This document shows positions 15,486-24,139 of a DNA stretch of 64,000 bases, piece by piece. The first letter of the stretch is position 1; the number at the start of each line of letters is the position of its first letter. Origin of the DNA: DASXSB01 sp036506275. Its GTDB lineage: Bacteria; Methylomirabilota; Methylomirabilia; Rokubacteriales; CSP1-6. The notes beneath the pieces are model-generated. The model was given only the letters and a program-made list of their open reading frames with translations. It did not search any database and was not told the origin of the DNA. The stretch spans positions 1 through 64,000 of the forward strand of contig DASXSB010000108.1 in the NCBI GenBank assembly GCA_036506275.1. Reading direction: 5' to 3'. A program made the position numbers and the translations under genes.

Positions 15486-17618
15486 TCAGGCCGTGGCGAG
15501 ACGGCCGATGACGCGGGCGCGGACGGACGCGAGCGCCCGTTGCCACCACGAGGGATTGCGCACGGTGCGCACCTCGTAGAAGGACGGGCACAGCACCGCC
15601 GCGTGCGCCACCTCTCCGCACACGCCACAGCCGACGCACGTCTCGTCGACGTGGGCGATGGGATCGTCGCGCAGCGGGTCCGGATTCTCGCGCAGGGTGA
15701 GCGACGGACAGCCGTTCAGACGCATGCACGAGTGGTCGCCCGTGCACACGTCGGGGTCGACGCCGAAGCGCGGGTGGGTGACGGTGGCGCCCGCCGCTTC
15801 CAGCGCGCGCCGGCGCGGGCGCTCGCGCCGCTGGCGCTCGAGCTGGCACTCGCCCTTGGCGATTATGACTTTGAGTCCCGGCACGCGCGTGGTGAGCGCC
15901 TCCCGCAGCGTCGCGATCATCTCGGGGATACGGTAGGAGTCGACGGTACGGATCCAGCGGACGCCGAGACCGCGCAGCGCATCGGGGATCGGCATGCGGA
16001 CGCTCTCGTTGCGCGCGTTCTTGCCGGTGGACGGCACGTGATGCTGACCGGTGGCGGCGGCGTAGAAGTTGTCGAGGATGACGAGCACGGAATCCTGGCG
16101 GTTGTACATCGCGTTGGCGACGCCGTTGGTGAGGCCGTTGTGCCAGAACCCGCCGTCGCCCATCACCGAGATCGTCCGCTTGCCGAAGAGCGGCGCCACC
16201 GCGCTCGAGGAGGCGAGCCCCATTCCGTAGCCGAGGACCGAGTTCCCCACGTTGAAAGGCGCCTGGGTGGAGAACGTGCTGCAGCCGATGTCGGCCGCCA
16301 CGTGCGTGTCGCCGATGGCGGGCTCCTGGGCGCGGAGGATCTTCATGGCGCTGAACACGGGGCGCTCCGGACAGCCCGTGCAGAAGGACGGCGGCCGCTT
16401 CGCCACCGGCTTCGGGAGCGCGGTGGCGACCGCGGCGAGGTGCTCGGTGAGGCGCCGGTAGCGCTCGTCGACGTCGTGGGCGGCGATCGAACCGTGGGCG
16501 GCCGTGAGAAACCGCCGCAGGCCGCCCAGCACGAGGGCGGGGACGTACTCGCCGTGTGGGGAGAACACGTCCTTGCCGTGGATCTCCACGTCGAGCTTCT
16601 CGTCGTGGGCGAGGGCGGAGAGCTCGCGCTCGATGAAGTTCGGCATCCCTTCTTCCACCACGAGCACGCGCCGCTTGCCGCGGAGGAATCCGACGAGCTG
16701 TTCCGGCACCAGCGGATGAATCGCGTTGAGCACGAAGAGCGGAATGGGCGTGCGGCCGGCCCCGTCGGCGAGACCGAGCAGCCCGAGCGCGCGGAGGGTC
16801 GTGTTCCACTGCCCGCCCTGCATCACGATCCCGACGTCGGTGATCTCGCCGCGATGATGCTCGTTGAGTCCGCGCTCCACAATGTAGCGGCGGGCGGCGG
16901 GCAGCCGCTGTTCGAACTTCTGCGCCTCCATGGCGTAGGTGAAGGGCGGGAGGTTGATCCGCTCCGGGCTGAAGCTCGGTCCCGACAGCGGCGACAGCAT
17001 GCTAATGCGCGGCCGCACGTTGTCCTTGCAGGTGAGGGTTCCTCGCAAGTGGCAGGCGCGGATGCGAATGGAGAAGAACACGGGCTCGTGGCACGCCTCG
17101 GAGAGGCCGAAGCCCTCCTCCACGAAGCGCGCGAAGGCCGGAAGGCTGTTGCGGGGATCGAGGAGGGGCACGCTCGACTTCAGCGCGGAGGCGTGGGTGC
17201 GCTCCTGGAGGATGCTCGCGCCTTCGCCGTAGTCCTCACCGATGACGATGAGAGCGCCGCCGATCACGCCCGCCGAGGCCACGTGGGAGAGCGCGTCTGA
17301 CGCCACGTTGGTCCCGACCACCGACTTCCATGTCACCGCGCCGCGCACGGGATAGTTGATGGAGGCGCCGAGGAGCGCCGCCGCCGCCGCCTCGCTGCCG
17401 GATGCCTCGAAGTAGACGCCGAGCGGCTTCAGGAGTGGCTCGTTGGCGTCGGCGAGAACGTCGATGAGGTGGGAGACGGGCGCGCCCGGATAGCCGCCCA
17501 CGTAGCTGACCCCGGACTGCAGTAACGCCTTCGTGATGGCGAGAATGCCCTCGCCGCGCAGGACCTGCCCCGCGCCGTACCCAAGCTGCTTTACGTCATC
17601 CGAGAACGAGCGCTCCAC
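15486..17618 (-). CDS. iorA: Indolepyruvate:ferredoxin oxidoreductase subunit alpha
   Basis: A 710-residue thiamine-diphosphate enzyme. The N-terminal pyrimidine-binding domain has GGYPGAPVSHLIDVL and FEASGSEAAAAALLGAS. The pyrophosphate-binding domain has CTGCPERP, DIGCS and the Mg-ThDP motif GDGGFWHNGLTNGV. The C-terminal ferredoxin-like part has one complete-looking motif (CVGCGVCG, then CPSF) and one with altered spacing (CTGDHSCMRLNGCP), as is common in IorA. The start is GTG 17616-17618. It is followed by iorB; together they form the complete enzyme, with CoA and ferredoxin as co-substrates. Confidence 0.92.
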   Translation of the reverse strand: MERSFSDDVKQLGYGAGQVLRGEGILAITKALLQSGVSYVGGYPGAPVSHLIDVLADANEPLLKPLGVYFEASGSEAAAAALLGASINYPVRGAVTWKSVVGTNVASDALSHVASAGVIGGALIVIGEDYGEGASILQERTHASALKSSVPLLDPRNSLPAFARFVEEGFGLSEACHEPVFFSIRIRACHLRGTLTCKDNVRPRISMLSPLSGPSFSPERINLPPFTYAMEAQKFEQRLPAARRYIVERGLNEHHRGEITDVGIVMQGGQWNTTLRALGLLGLADGAGRTPIPLFVLNAIHPLVPEQLVGFLRGKRRVLVVEEGMPNFIERELSALAHDEKLDVEIHGKDVFSPHGEYVPALVLGGLRRFLTAAHGSIAAHDVDERYRRLTEHLAAVATALPKPVAKRPPSFCTGCPERPVFSAMKILRAQEPAIGDTHVAADIGCSTFSTQAPFNVGNSVLGYGMGLASSSAVAPLFGKRTISVMGDGGFWHNGLTNGVANAMYNRQDSVLVILDNFYAAATGQHHVPSTGKNARNESVRMPIPDALRGLGVRWIRTVDSYRIPEMIATLREALTTRVPGLKVIIAKGECQLERQRRERPRRRALEAAGATVTHPRFGVDPDVCTGDHSCMRLNGCPSLTLRENPDPLRDDPIAHVDETCVGCGVCGEVAHAAVLCPSFYEVRTVRNPSWWQRALASVRARVIGRLATA

Positions 17619-17921
17619 TCACCAGGCCCAATGGCCGGGGACCCAGACCCACTGATAGCCGTTCCAGAACCACGCCGGCTCCACCCACACCGCGTGCCGC
17701 GGAACGCGGACGAAGGGAGTTTCGACGGGGGCGCCACCGTCGCGCCGTTCGACCTGGCCGGGAGCGGGCGTCACGCCCCACGTCCGCCAGGGGTCGCGTG
17801 GAATCGGGAAGACGCTCGGCTCCTCCGCGCGCACCCGGGCCGGAAACGCGGCCGCCGGCGCCATGCCGGCCGCGAAGACACCGACGATCAGAAGGATGAG
17901 AGCGATCACTCGGGTCAACAC
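17619..17921 (-). CDS. Small exported Trp/Pro-rich protein
   Basis: A 100-residue protein with a clear signal peptide (VLTRVIALILLIVGVFAAG, cleavage near AAAFPA) and a mature C-terminus rich in tryptophan (WVEPAWFWNGYQWVWVPGHWAW). This resembles the YXWxPGHW-type repeat proteins of the periplasm. I chose GTG 17919-17921 because an AAGGAG Shine-Dalgarno lies eight bases upstream. Its stop directly precedes the iorA start. Function unknown. Confidence 0.65.
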   Translation of the reverse strand: MLTRVIALILLIVGVFAAGMAPAAAFPARVRAEEPSVFPIPRDPWRTWGVTPAPGQVERRDGGAPVETPFVRVPRHAVWVEPAWFWNGYQWVWVPGHWAW

Positions 17922-18049
17922 GGGAGCTCTCCTTTCGCGCCTGGCTCCAAGTTTACACCGCCACGACGATAGGACGGGTGGCGGGCGGCGGCTGTTCGCG
18001 ATTGCAATGTTGGGCCTGCAATCATTGCGTCGCCGGCGCGCGTCCCGCG

Positions 18050-18065
18050 CGGCACATACGTTGCT
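18050..18065 (+). promoter_or_regulatory. Sigma-54-like (-24/-12) promoter
   Basis: CGGCAC-ATACG-TTGCT matches the -24/-12 consensus TGGCAC-N5-TTGCW at all but the first base, with the required ten bases between the GG and GC dinucleotides. It would transcribe the broken DUF2382 remnant and the intact DUF2382 gene at 18311. Confidence 0.55.
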
Positions 18066-18111
18066 CTGACTCCCCACATGCGCATTGGCGAAGACCGCGT
18101 GCGCGGGCGTC

Positions 18112-18240
18112 ATGCCCGAAGACAAGCGTCCCCGCGTGGAAGCGCCCATCCCCGATCGCTACGAGGGCGACACGCTGATCGTGTCCGTGCTCGAAGAGGT
18201 CGCCGTGGTGGAGAAGCGGCTCAGGTCGAACGTCGTGCCG
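18112..18240 (+). pseudogene. Truncated DUF2382 (YsnF-like) remnant
   Basis: The frame starting MPEDKRPRVEAP contains GDTLIVSVLEEVAVVEKRL, which is the opening beta-strand motif of DUF2382 stress proteins. After about 40 residues the similarity ends and the frame runs out of phase into the next gene. No second half is present. It sits directly upstream of an intact DUF2382 gene, so it is best read as a decayed tandem copy. Confidence 0.5.
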
Positions 18241-18310
18241 TCGGCGACGGGTCCATGCCGAGAACGGAATCCGGCGCGGCGCCACCACGCCGCGAAGGAA
18301 AGGAGCAGTG

Positions 18311-19360
18311 ATGACCAAGACAATCGTCGGTCTATTCGACACGAAGGCGGAAGCGGAGCGAGTCGCAAACGTTCTCGCCCAGCAAGGCTTCGACCGCCGC
18401 GAGATCCAGATCGGTGGCCGGGAGATGGCGGAGCGCTACGGCGCCATCGCCGGCGCCCGCGACACCGGTGCGGACGGCGAGAGCTGGTGGAGCTGGCTTT
18501 TCGGATGGAGCGAGTCCGAGACGCCCGACGAGCACGGCCGCGACTACTACCACCGCGCGCTCACGGAGGGCGGGAGCCTACTGGTCGTGACGACGACCGC
18601 CGAGCGCGCGGAACGCGCGCGCCGGATCATGGAGCTACGCGGCGCGGAGGTGCACGAAGAGCAAGCGGGGACGCAGGCTGCCACGGACGCACCCATGTCG
18701 AAAGCCACCGAGGTGGCCGGCGAGAAAGTGGTGCCCATTGTAGAAGAGCAGTTGAAGGTGGGTAAGCGCCAGACCGGCGGCGGCCGCGTCCGTGTGTACA
18801 ACCGGGTCACCGAGCAGCCGGTGGAGGAGGAGGTCCGCCTGCGCCAGGAACGCGTGAACGTCGAGCGCCGCCCCGTCGATCGTCCGCTGCGCGAAGGAGA
18901 GCGCGCGGCGTTCCGGGAGGACATGATCGAGCTCACGGAAACCTCGGAGGAGCCGGTGATCATGAAGGAAGCGCGGGTGGTGGAGGAGGTCGCGATCGGC
19001 AAGGACGTGCAGGAGCGCACGGAAACGATCAAGGATACCGTGCGGCGTACGGATGTCCGCGTCGAGCGCAGCGAGGGCGCGCAACGCGAGCGCGGGCTCG
19101 AGACGTACGAGGCGTACGAGCCCGAATGGAGACGCCACCACGCGGCGTCCGGCAGCGGCTTCAGCTACGAGCAGGTCGCGCCCGCCTACCGCTATGGCGG
19201 CGAACTGGGCGGCCAGGAGCGCGCGGGCGGAGAGTGGTCGACGCTCGAGCCCGAAGCCCGTCGGCGGTGGGAAGAACGACACCCCGAGACGTGGGAACGG
19301 TTCAAGGAAGCGATCCGTTATGGATGGCAGACGCGACGCGGAGAAAGCCGAGCGGCGTAG
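18311..19360 (+). CDS. Stress-response protein with YflT-like and DUF2382 (YsnF/AvaK) domains
   Basis: A 349-residue soluble, highly charged protein. Residues 1-115 resemble the YflT/general stress protein 17M domain (TIVGLFDTKAEAERVANVL). Residues 130-245 are a DUF2382 domain (VPIVEEQLKVGKRQTGGGRV, then RVNVERRPVDRPL, then VVEEVAIGKDV). The C-terminal 90 residues are acidic, aromatic and low in complexity. The family is linked to general stress in several bacteria but has no known activity. An AAGGAG Shine-Dalgarno lies five bases before ATG 18311. The -24/-12 promoter at 18050 suggests sigma-54 control. Confidence 0.85.
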   Translation: MTKTIVGLFDTKAEAERVANVLAQQGFDRREIQIGGREMAERYGAIAGARDTGADGESWWSWLFGWSESETPDEHGRDYYHRALTEGGSLLVVTTTAERAERARRIMELRGAEVHEEQAGTQAATDAPMSKATEVAGEKVVPIVEEQLKVGKRQTGGGRVRVYNRVTEQPVEEEVRLRQERVNVERRPVDRPLREGERAAFREDMIELTETSEEPVIMKEARVVEEVAIGKDVQERTETIKDTVRRTDVRVERSEGAQRERGLETYEAYEPEWRRHHAASGSGFSYEQVAPAYRYGGELGGQERAGGEWSTLEPEARRRWEERHPETWERFKEAIRYGWQTRRGESRAA

Positions 19361-19371
19361 TCGTGGCACGA

Positions 19372-19396
19372 GGCGGCGCCGGTGGCCGGCGCCGCC
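19372..19396 (+). terminator. Strong GC hairpin after the DUF2382 gene
   Basis: An 11-base perfect stem (GGCGGCGCCGG with CCGGCGCCGCC) around a three-base loop lies 11 bases after the DUF2382 stop and before the gas vesicle operon. There is no clear T-run, so it may stop transcription only partly. Confidence 0.6.
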
Positions 19397-19456
19397 CCCG
19401 TGTTGTAAGACGTGCACCCGGTAGGGTAATCCGCTTCATACAATTTGGCTTTTTCA

Positions 19457-19486
19457 TTCCGACACATCGGAGGAGGGGGCTATACT
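19457..19486 (+). promoter_or_regulatory. Candidate promoter of the gas vesicle operon
   Basis: TTCCGA (19457-19462) and TATACT (19481-19486) with an 18-base spacer lie about 100 bases before the first gvp gene. The -10 is good and the -35 is poor, which would fit an activator-dependent promoter. No other gene is seen between 19361 and 19591. Confidence 0.4.
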
Positions 19487-19591
19487 TTGCCCTGCCTGCG
19501 TACCTCCGTATGGCCGGAGCGCCGGCGATCATTCACGTAGCGCATCCGGGTGACGAGATAGCACGGACGGGCGCGCGCAAGGATCGCTCCA

Positions 19592-19963
19592 ATGAGAAGT
19601 GATCTCGCCATCGGCAATGGCCGGGCAAGCGGCCTTGTCGATGTCCTCGACCGCGTTCTCGACAAGGGCCTGGTCGTCGCCGGGGACGTCAAGATCTCAC
19701 TGGCGGAGGTGGAACTCCTCACCATCCGCATCCGGCTCATCGTCTGCTCCATCGACAAGGCCCAGCAGATCGGCCTCGACTGGTGGAAATACGACGCGCA
19801 CCTGGCGCCCAGCGAGAACCGTCTCTCCGCCGAGAACACCGAACTCCGCAAGCAGGTGCGGGTCCTCGAACGCAAGATCGCCTCGCTGTCCTCGAAGCGC
19901 CGCCCCCCCTCGGCGATGAGGCGCGCGAGCGCAGCCGAAAGGGAGAGCGACGATGCCCGTTGA
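19592..19963 (+). CDS. gvpJ: GvpA-family gas vesicle protein, GvpJ/GvpM type
   Basis: A 123-residue minor gas vesicle shell protein. Residues 14-65 are the GvpA-family domain (LVDVLDRVLDKGLVVAGDVKI, then VELLTIRIRLIVCSIDKAQ). The GDVKIS and IGLDWW features are those of GvpJ/M rather than GvpA itself. The C-terminal 60 residues form a charged coiled coil (ENTELRKQVRVLERKIA). It is the first gene of the operon and overlaps gvpA by 11 bases. GvpJ-like proteins are thought to act at nucleation or at the conical tips. Confidence 0.85.
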   Translation: MRSDLAIGNGRASGLVDVLDRVLDKGLVVAGDVKISLAEVELLTIRIRLIVCSIDKAQQIGLDWWKYDAHLAPSENRLSAENTELRKQVRVLERKIASLSSKRRPPSAMRRASAAERESDDAR

Positions 19964-20276
19964 ACGGACGACCGGCGGCACAAGCCTCATCGATGTCCTC
20001 GACCGCGTGCTCGACAAGGGTATCGTCATCGACGCCTGGGTTCGCGTCTCGCTCGTCGGCATCGACCTCATCACGGTCGAGGCGCGGGTCGTCGTCGCCT
20101 CCATCGACACCTACCTGAAATACACGGAAGCGGTGGCCCAGGTGGTGCCCGCCGCCAAGCCGGCGCTCGATGGACGCGCGAGCGAGGCCGTGCTCGCGGA
20201 GAACGCGGCCCTGCGCGCCCAGATCGCGGCCACGGCGCGCGAGCCCGCGGGGGCCCGGCGGTCGCGTAGGTCGTGA
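19953..20276 (+). CDS. gvpA: Gas vesicle structural protein GvpA with C-terminal extension
   Basis: A 107-residue main shell protein. Residues 10-62 are close to the near-invariant GvpA core (LIDVLDRVLDKGIVIDAWVR, then SLVGIDLITVEARVVVASID, then TYLKYTEAV). GvpA is usually about 70 residues; this one continues for some 45 residues with an alanine-rich coiled coil (SEAVLAENAALRAQIAAT) and a basic end. A GGGAGAG Shine-Dalgarno precedes ATG 19953. Its stop overlaps the histidine kinase start as GTGA, so shell protein and sensor are translated in sequence. Confidence 0.92.
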   Translation: MPVERTTGGTSLIDVLDRVLDKGIVIDAWVRVSLVGIDLITVEARVVVASIDTYLKYTEAVAQVVPAAKPALDGRASEAVLAENAALRAQIAATAREPAGARRSRRS

Positions 20277-22438
20277 GTCGGACCTCGCTCCAGCGTTCCG
20301 TCGCCGGCGTTCGCCTCGGCGTGGACGCGGAGGCGAAGCTCCGTCTCACGGAGATCCTGGTCGCCACCAGCGACCTGCAGACGTGCGCGCGGCGCTCCCT
20401 GGAGTGGCTGGCCCGTCACGCGGGCGTGCGGCGCGGACTCTGTCTGGTGGCGCCTCTCGGCGAATCGACGCACGTGGCCACCATCGCCCACGTCGGTTTG
20501 CCGGCACGGGCGGGTCGCTTCGCGCTCAACATCGAGGACCGCGATCACCCGCTGGTGGCGGCCATGCTCGGCCCGGGCACGGTCTCCTTCTCCGGCAACG
20601 GTCACGACGGCCGGCGCCACCTCGACACGCCCTTCGGCGGCGACGTCGTCCACGCGGTGCCGCTGCACGGGCTCGACGCCCTCCAGGACCTGCCGGCGGG
20701 ACTTCTGCTCCTGGGGCCGGTCGTGCCCGAGGCGACCGAGACCGTGCAATGGGTGGCAAGCGTGCTCGGGCCTCGCCTCGCCGAGCTGCGGGCGGCCCAC
20801 CGGCAGGAAGAGAGCGAGCGGCGCCTGCGTCGCGAGCGCACGCTCCTCCACAACGTCATCAACGCGGTGACCGATCCCATCCTCCTCACCGACACCGAGG
20901 GCCGGATCATCATCGCCAATGCGCGCGCCGAAGCGCTCCTCGCCTCCACCGACGACGAGAGCGAAGGGCGGCGGCGCGCGGTCGCCCTCAACAACATGCT
21001 GTTCTCGTCGGCGCTGTCCCGCACCGCCCTCGAGGACATCGAGTCGTGGCGGCACGAGCTGCTCCTCGTCGATCCCACCGACGGCTCCGACCTCCTCTTC
21101 GAGCTGCTGAGCGCGGCCGCCAACGATCCCCGCGAAGGCACGGGCGTGGTGTCGATCCTTCGCAACGTCAGCGACCTGCGGCGGGCCTCGGAGGAGATCG
21201 AGGAGAACTACCGCAAGCTCCGCGTGGCGGAGGCAAACGTGCGCGCGGAGCGCGACCGGCTCGACCTCATCATCGACTCCGTGGCCGATCCCATCCTCGT
21301 CACCGACCCCAACGGCGCCATCGTCATGATGAACGCGCCCGCCGAGCGCCTGTTCACGGTCCCCGCCGACGACGCCGGCGCCGACGCCCAGCGCCTCGTG
21401 CAGGCGAACGACGCTCACTTCTCGTCGTTCGTCTCCAACCTGTTCTTCGAAGGGGAGGCGCTGCGACGAAGCGGCAGCATCAACCTCGTGGATCCCCGCA
21501 CGGGGACATCGCTGCCGGTGGAGGCGATCTCGGGCAAGATCGTGTCCGAGCACGGCGAGGTCACCGCCATCGTCACCATTCTCCACGATCGCACGGAGGA
21601 GCTGGAGCGGGCGGGCCTCTACGAGCAGCTCAAGCGCGCGTCGGCGGAGCTGGAGCAGAAAGTCCGGGAAGCGACGGGGGAGCTGGTGCGGCAGAACGAG
21701 CTGCTGCGCCGCCAGCACATTGAGCTCGAGCAGGCGTCCGCGCTGAAGTCGCAGTTCCTCGCCAACATGTCGCACGAGTTCCGGACGCCGCTCAACGCCA
21801 TCCTCGGCTACACGAGCATGCTCCTCAAGGGCGTCTCCGGCGAGCTGGCGCCGAACCAGAAGCGCAACCTGAGCCGCGTCGACGCCAACGCTCACCATCT
21901 CCTCGCCATCATCAACGACATCCTGGACATCGCGCGCATCGAGGCGGGTAAGATGCCGCTGACGATGGGACCGTTCGCGATGGCGGAGGTCATCACGGAG
22001 GTCTTCACGGAGGTGGAGCCGATCATCGTGCGCTCCAACCTCGACGTCACCAGCGATCTCCAGCTCGGTCTCCCCAACATGGTGAGCGACCGTCAGAAGG
22101 TGAAGCAGATCATCATCAACCTGCTCACCAACGCCTTGAAGTTCACGCCGTCGGGCACGGTGCGGGTGATCACGAGCCATCTTCCGCTCACGGACGAGAT
22201 CTCCATCGCCGTGGAAGACACCGGCATCGGGATCGCCGCCCCCGATCAGGAGAAGGTGTTCGAGGATTTCCGGCAGGCGGACAACTCCCCCACCCGCGAG
22301 TACGGGGGCGCCGGTCTCGGCCTCGCCATCTGTCGCCGTCTCGCCGCCATGCTCGGGGGCCGGATCACGCTCGCGAGCACGCTCGGCAAAGGCTCGACGT
22401 TCACGCTGGTGGTCCCGCGGGCGCCGAGCACTACATGA
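20273..22438 (+). CDS. PAS-containing sensor histidine kinase inside the gas vesicle operon
   Basis: A 721-residue protein without membrane segments, so probably cytoplasmic. Order: a GAF-like N-terminal sensor (about 20-185), a PAS domain (about 195-310, ITDPILLTDTEGRIIIANA in character), a second PAS (about 325-440, DSVADPILVTDPNGAIVMMN), a coiled coil, HisKA with phospho-acceptor H501 (MSHEFRTPLNAILGYTS), and HATPase with N box (NLLTNALKF), G1 (EDTGIGI) and G2 (GGAGLGLAI). The GTG start at 20273 overlaps the gvpA stop. The next gene is its likely response regulator. It lies between core gas vesicle genes, so it probably senses a signal tied to buoyancy (light, oxygen or energy); the signal is unknown. 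Confidence 0.92.
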   Translation: MSRTSLQRSVAGVRLGVDAEAKLRLTEILVATSDLQTCARRSLEWLARHAGVRRGLCLVAPLGESTHVATIAHVGLPARAGRFALNIEDRDHPLVAAMLGPGTVSFSGNGHDGRRHLDTPFGGDVVHAVPLHGLDALQDLPAGLLLLGPVVPEATETVQWVASVLGPRLAELRAAHRQEESERRLRRERTLLHNVINAVTDPILLTDTEGRIIIANARAEALLASTDDESEGRRRAVALNNMLFSSALSRTALEDIESWRHELLLVDPTDGSDLLFELLSAAANDPREGTGVVSILRNVSDLRRASEEIEENYRKLRVAEANVRAERDRLDLIIDSVADPILVTDPNGAIVMMNAPAERLFTVPADDAGADAQRLVQANDAHFSSFVSNLFFEGEALRRSGSINLVDPRTGTSLPVEAISGKIVSEHGEVTAIVTILHDRTEELERAGLYEQLKRASAELEQKVREATGELVRQNELLRRQHIELEQASALKSQFLANMSHEFRTPLNAILGYTSMLLKGVSGELAPNQKRNLSRVDANAHHLLAIINDILDIARIEAGKMPLTMGPFAMAEVITEVFTEVEPIIVRSNLDVTSDLQLGLPNMVSDRQKVKQIIINLLTNALKFTPSGTVRVITSHLPLTDEISIAVEDTGIGIAAPDQEKVFEDFRQADNSPTREYGGAGLGLAICRRLAAMLGGRITLASTLGKGSTFTLVVPRAPSTT

Positions 22439-22872
22439 CGCGCTCCCGGAACGGCGCCGCGGCCGGACCGGCGCCGCCGGCCCCTCTCATCCTCCTCGTC
22501 GACGACTTCGCCGACAACCGCGCGATGTACGCCGAGTTCCTCGTCTACTCCGGACTCAGGGTGGCGGAGGCGGAAACCGGGCACGAGGCGCTCGAGAAGG
22601 CGTTCGCGCTCGGCCCCGCGCTCATCGTCATGGATCTCTCTCTGCCCGGGATGGACGGTTGGGAGGCGACGCGCCGTCTGAAGGCGGACGAACGCACGAA
22701 GGCCATCCCGGTGATGGCGCTCACCGGGCACGCGCTCGCCGGCCACGGGAAGGGCGCCATGGACGCGGGGTGCGACGTGTTCATCACGAAGCCCTGCCTC
22801 CCCGAGCGACTGCTCGAGGAAATCAGGAAGATGCTGAAGGCCCCGACCACCCCAGGCGCCAGGGGGAGATAG
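22435..22872 (+). CDS. Single-domain response regulator inside the gas vesicle operon
   Basis: A 145-residue receiver domain with no output domain. The acidic pair is in LLVDDFADN, the phospho-acceptor is D67 (VMDLSLPGMDG), the threonine is in ALTGHA, and the lysine is in ITKPC. The start overlaps the kinase stop as ATGA. With no DNA-binding part, it must act on another protein; candidates in the operon are the ArsA/Get3-like ATPase or the GvpF/L proteins. Confidence 0.9.
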   Translation: MTRSRNGAAAGPAPPAPLILLVDDFADNRAMYAEFLVYSGLRVAEAETGHEALEKAFALGPALIVMDLSLPGMDGWEATRRLKADERTKAIPVMALTGHALAGHGKGAMDAGCDVFITKPCLPERLLEEIRKMLKAPTTPGARGR

Positions 22873-22878
22873 GACCGC

Positions 22879-23829
22879 ATGCCGTCGCCATCTCGTCCGC
22901 GACCGAAGTCGACGTCCAAGGCTCCCGGCGCCGCGCGGAAGCCGGCCGCCCCGTCGCCCAAGCCCCGCCCGGAGCCGGCGGGACCATCCCGCGTGATCCG
23001 CGAGCGCCCCCCCGCTCCCGTGGCCACGAGCCTGGCGCGGCCGGCGCCGGCGACGGGAAAGCCCACGGAGAGCCGCGGCAAGTACGTGTACTGCGTCATC
23101 CGGTCGGCGGATGCGCTGCGCTTCGGTCACATCGGGATCGGGACGGAGCCGGCGGAGGTGCACACCGTGCACTACCAGGACATCGCGGCCGTCGTGTCCG
23201 ACACGCCCATCGAGGTCCTCGACGCCACCCGGGAGAACGTCCTCGCCCACGAGCGCGTGAACGAGGCGGTCATGCACGACCACACCGTCATCCCGATGTC
23301 GTTCGGGACCGTGTTCAAGACGCGCGACGACATCGTGGAGCTGCTGCGGGGAGCGTACGGCGCCTTCCAGGACGTGCTCGTCAAGATGCAGGACAAGGTC
23401 GAGTTCGGTCTCAAAGTCCTGTGGGACCGCGACGCCATCCTGCGCGAGATCGAGAACGACGACGAGGACGTGCGCCGGCTCAAGAACGAGATCTCGGGCC
23501 AGAAGGGCTCGACGTACTTCGCGCGCGTGCAGTACGGGCGCCTCGTGGACTCTGCGCTCCAGGCGCGCTCCGAGCAGTACGTGGTCGACATCTTCGAGCG
23601 GCTGCGGGACGTCTCCGTTGCCTCCCGCGCCAACAAGCCCATCGGCGACAAGATGATCATGAACGCCGCCTTTCTGGTCGCGCGCGACAAGGAGAGCGAC
23701 TTCGACGTGAAGGTGAAGGGGATCGGCGCCAAGTACCAGAACCTCACCTTCCGCTACACGGGGCCGTGGCCGCCCTATAACTTCGTCAACATCCGCCTCA
23801 AGCTGGAACGGGCGAAGCCGGCGGAGTGA
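22879..23829 (+). CDS. gvpF: Gas vesicle protein GvpF/GvpL family, long N-terminus
   Basis: A 316-residue protein. The GvpF/L domain spans about residues 68-310, beginning KYVYCVIRS and ending TGPWPPYNFVNIRL, the hallmark C-terminal motif. Also present: VIPMSFGTVF and KDKVEFGLKVLWD-type sequence. The first 65 residues are a proline/alanine/lysine-rich disordered leader not typical of GvpF. GvpF/L proteins are accessory chaperones needed for vesicle formation. F and L cannot be told apart by sequence alone here. Confidence 0.9.
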   Translation: MPSPSRPRPKSTSKAPGAARKPAAPSPKPRPEPAGPSRVIRERPPAPVATSLARPAPATGKPTESRGKYVYCVIRSADALRFGHIGIGTEPAEVHTVHYQDIAAVVSDTPIEVLDATRENVLAHERVNEAVMHDHTVIPMSFGTVFKTRDDIVELLRGAYGAFQDVLVKMQDKVEFGLKVLWDRDAILREIENDDEDVRRLKNEISGQKGSTYFARVQYGRLVDSALQARSEQYVVDIFERLRDVSVASRANKPIGDKMIMNAAFLVARDKESDFDVKVKGIGAKYQNLTFRYTGPWPPYNFVNIRLKLERAKPAE

Positions 23830-23833
23830 CGCC

Positions 23834-24139
23834 GTGATCATTCTCGACACGCTGCTCGTGGGCGGGCTCAAGTTCGTCCTCGGCAAGATCGTGGACGCCG
23901 TCGACGCCGAGCTCAACGATGACAGCGTCCTGCGCGAGGAGCTGCTCGCCGCCCAGATGCGGCTGGAGCTCGGCGAGATCGACGAGGCCGAGTTCGCGGT
24001 GGTGGAGCGTGATCTGCTCGCCCGCATCCGCGAGATCCGTGAACGGCAGCGCGGCGAGCAGCCGGCGCCCGGTGAGCTCAAGGTCACCGGCATCGAAGCG
24101 ACGTTCGGCGGGGACGAGACCGACGCCGATCATCGGTGA
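23834..24139 (+). CDS. gvpG: Gas vesicle protein GvpG
   Basis: A 101-residue protein. It begins MIILDTLLVGGLKFVLGKIVDAV, the hydrophobic opening typical of GvpG. It continues as a charged helix (LRLELGEIDEAEF-like, then VERDLLARIREIRER). GvpG is an essential accessory protein in most gvp clusters. The GTG start at 23834 lies four bases after the gvpF/L stop, and the stop overlaps the next start as GTGA. Confidence 0.88.
   Translation: MIILDTLLVGGLKFVLGKIVDAVDAELNDDSVLREELLAAQMRLELGEIDEAEFAVVERDLLARIREIRERQRGEQPAPGELKVTGIEATFGGDETDADHR

Noticed and set aside
14387..15511. Long plus-strand frames over iorB and iorA (14387-15511, 15459-17300)
   Set aside because: Arginine- and glycine-rich shadows of recognised minus-strand genes; no domain motif.
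18078..18311. Plus-strand frame of 77 codons ending in a TGATG overlap with the DUF2382 gene
   Set aside because: It is the out-of-frame reading of the DUF2382 remnant and is almost only Arg/Gly/Ala; the overlap is probably accidental.
20111..22180. Long minus-strand frame (689 codons) over the histidine kinase
   Set aside because: Low-complexity His/Asp/Arg composition and no motif; the plus strand encodes a complete kinase.
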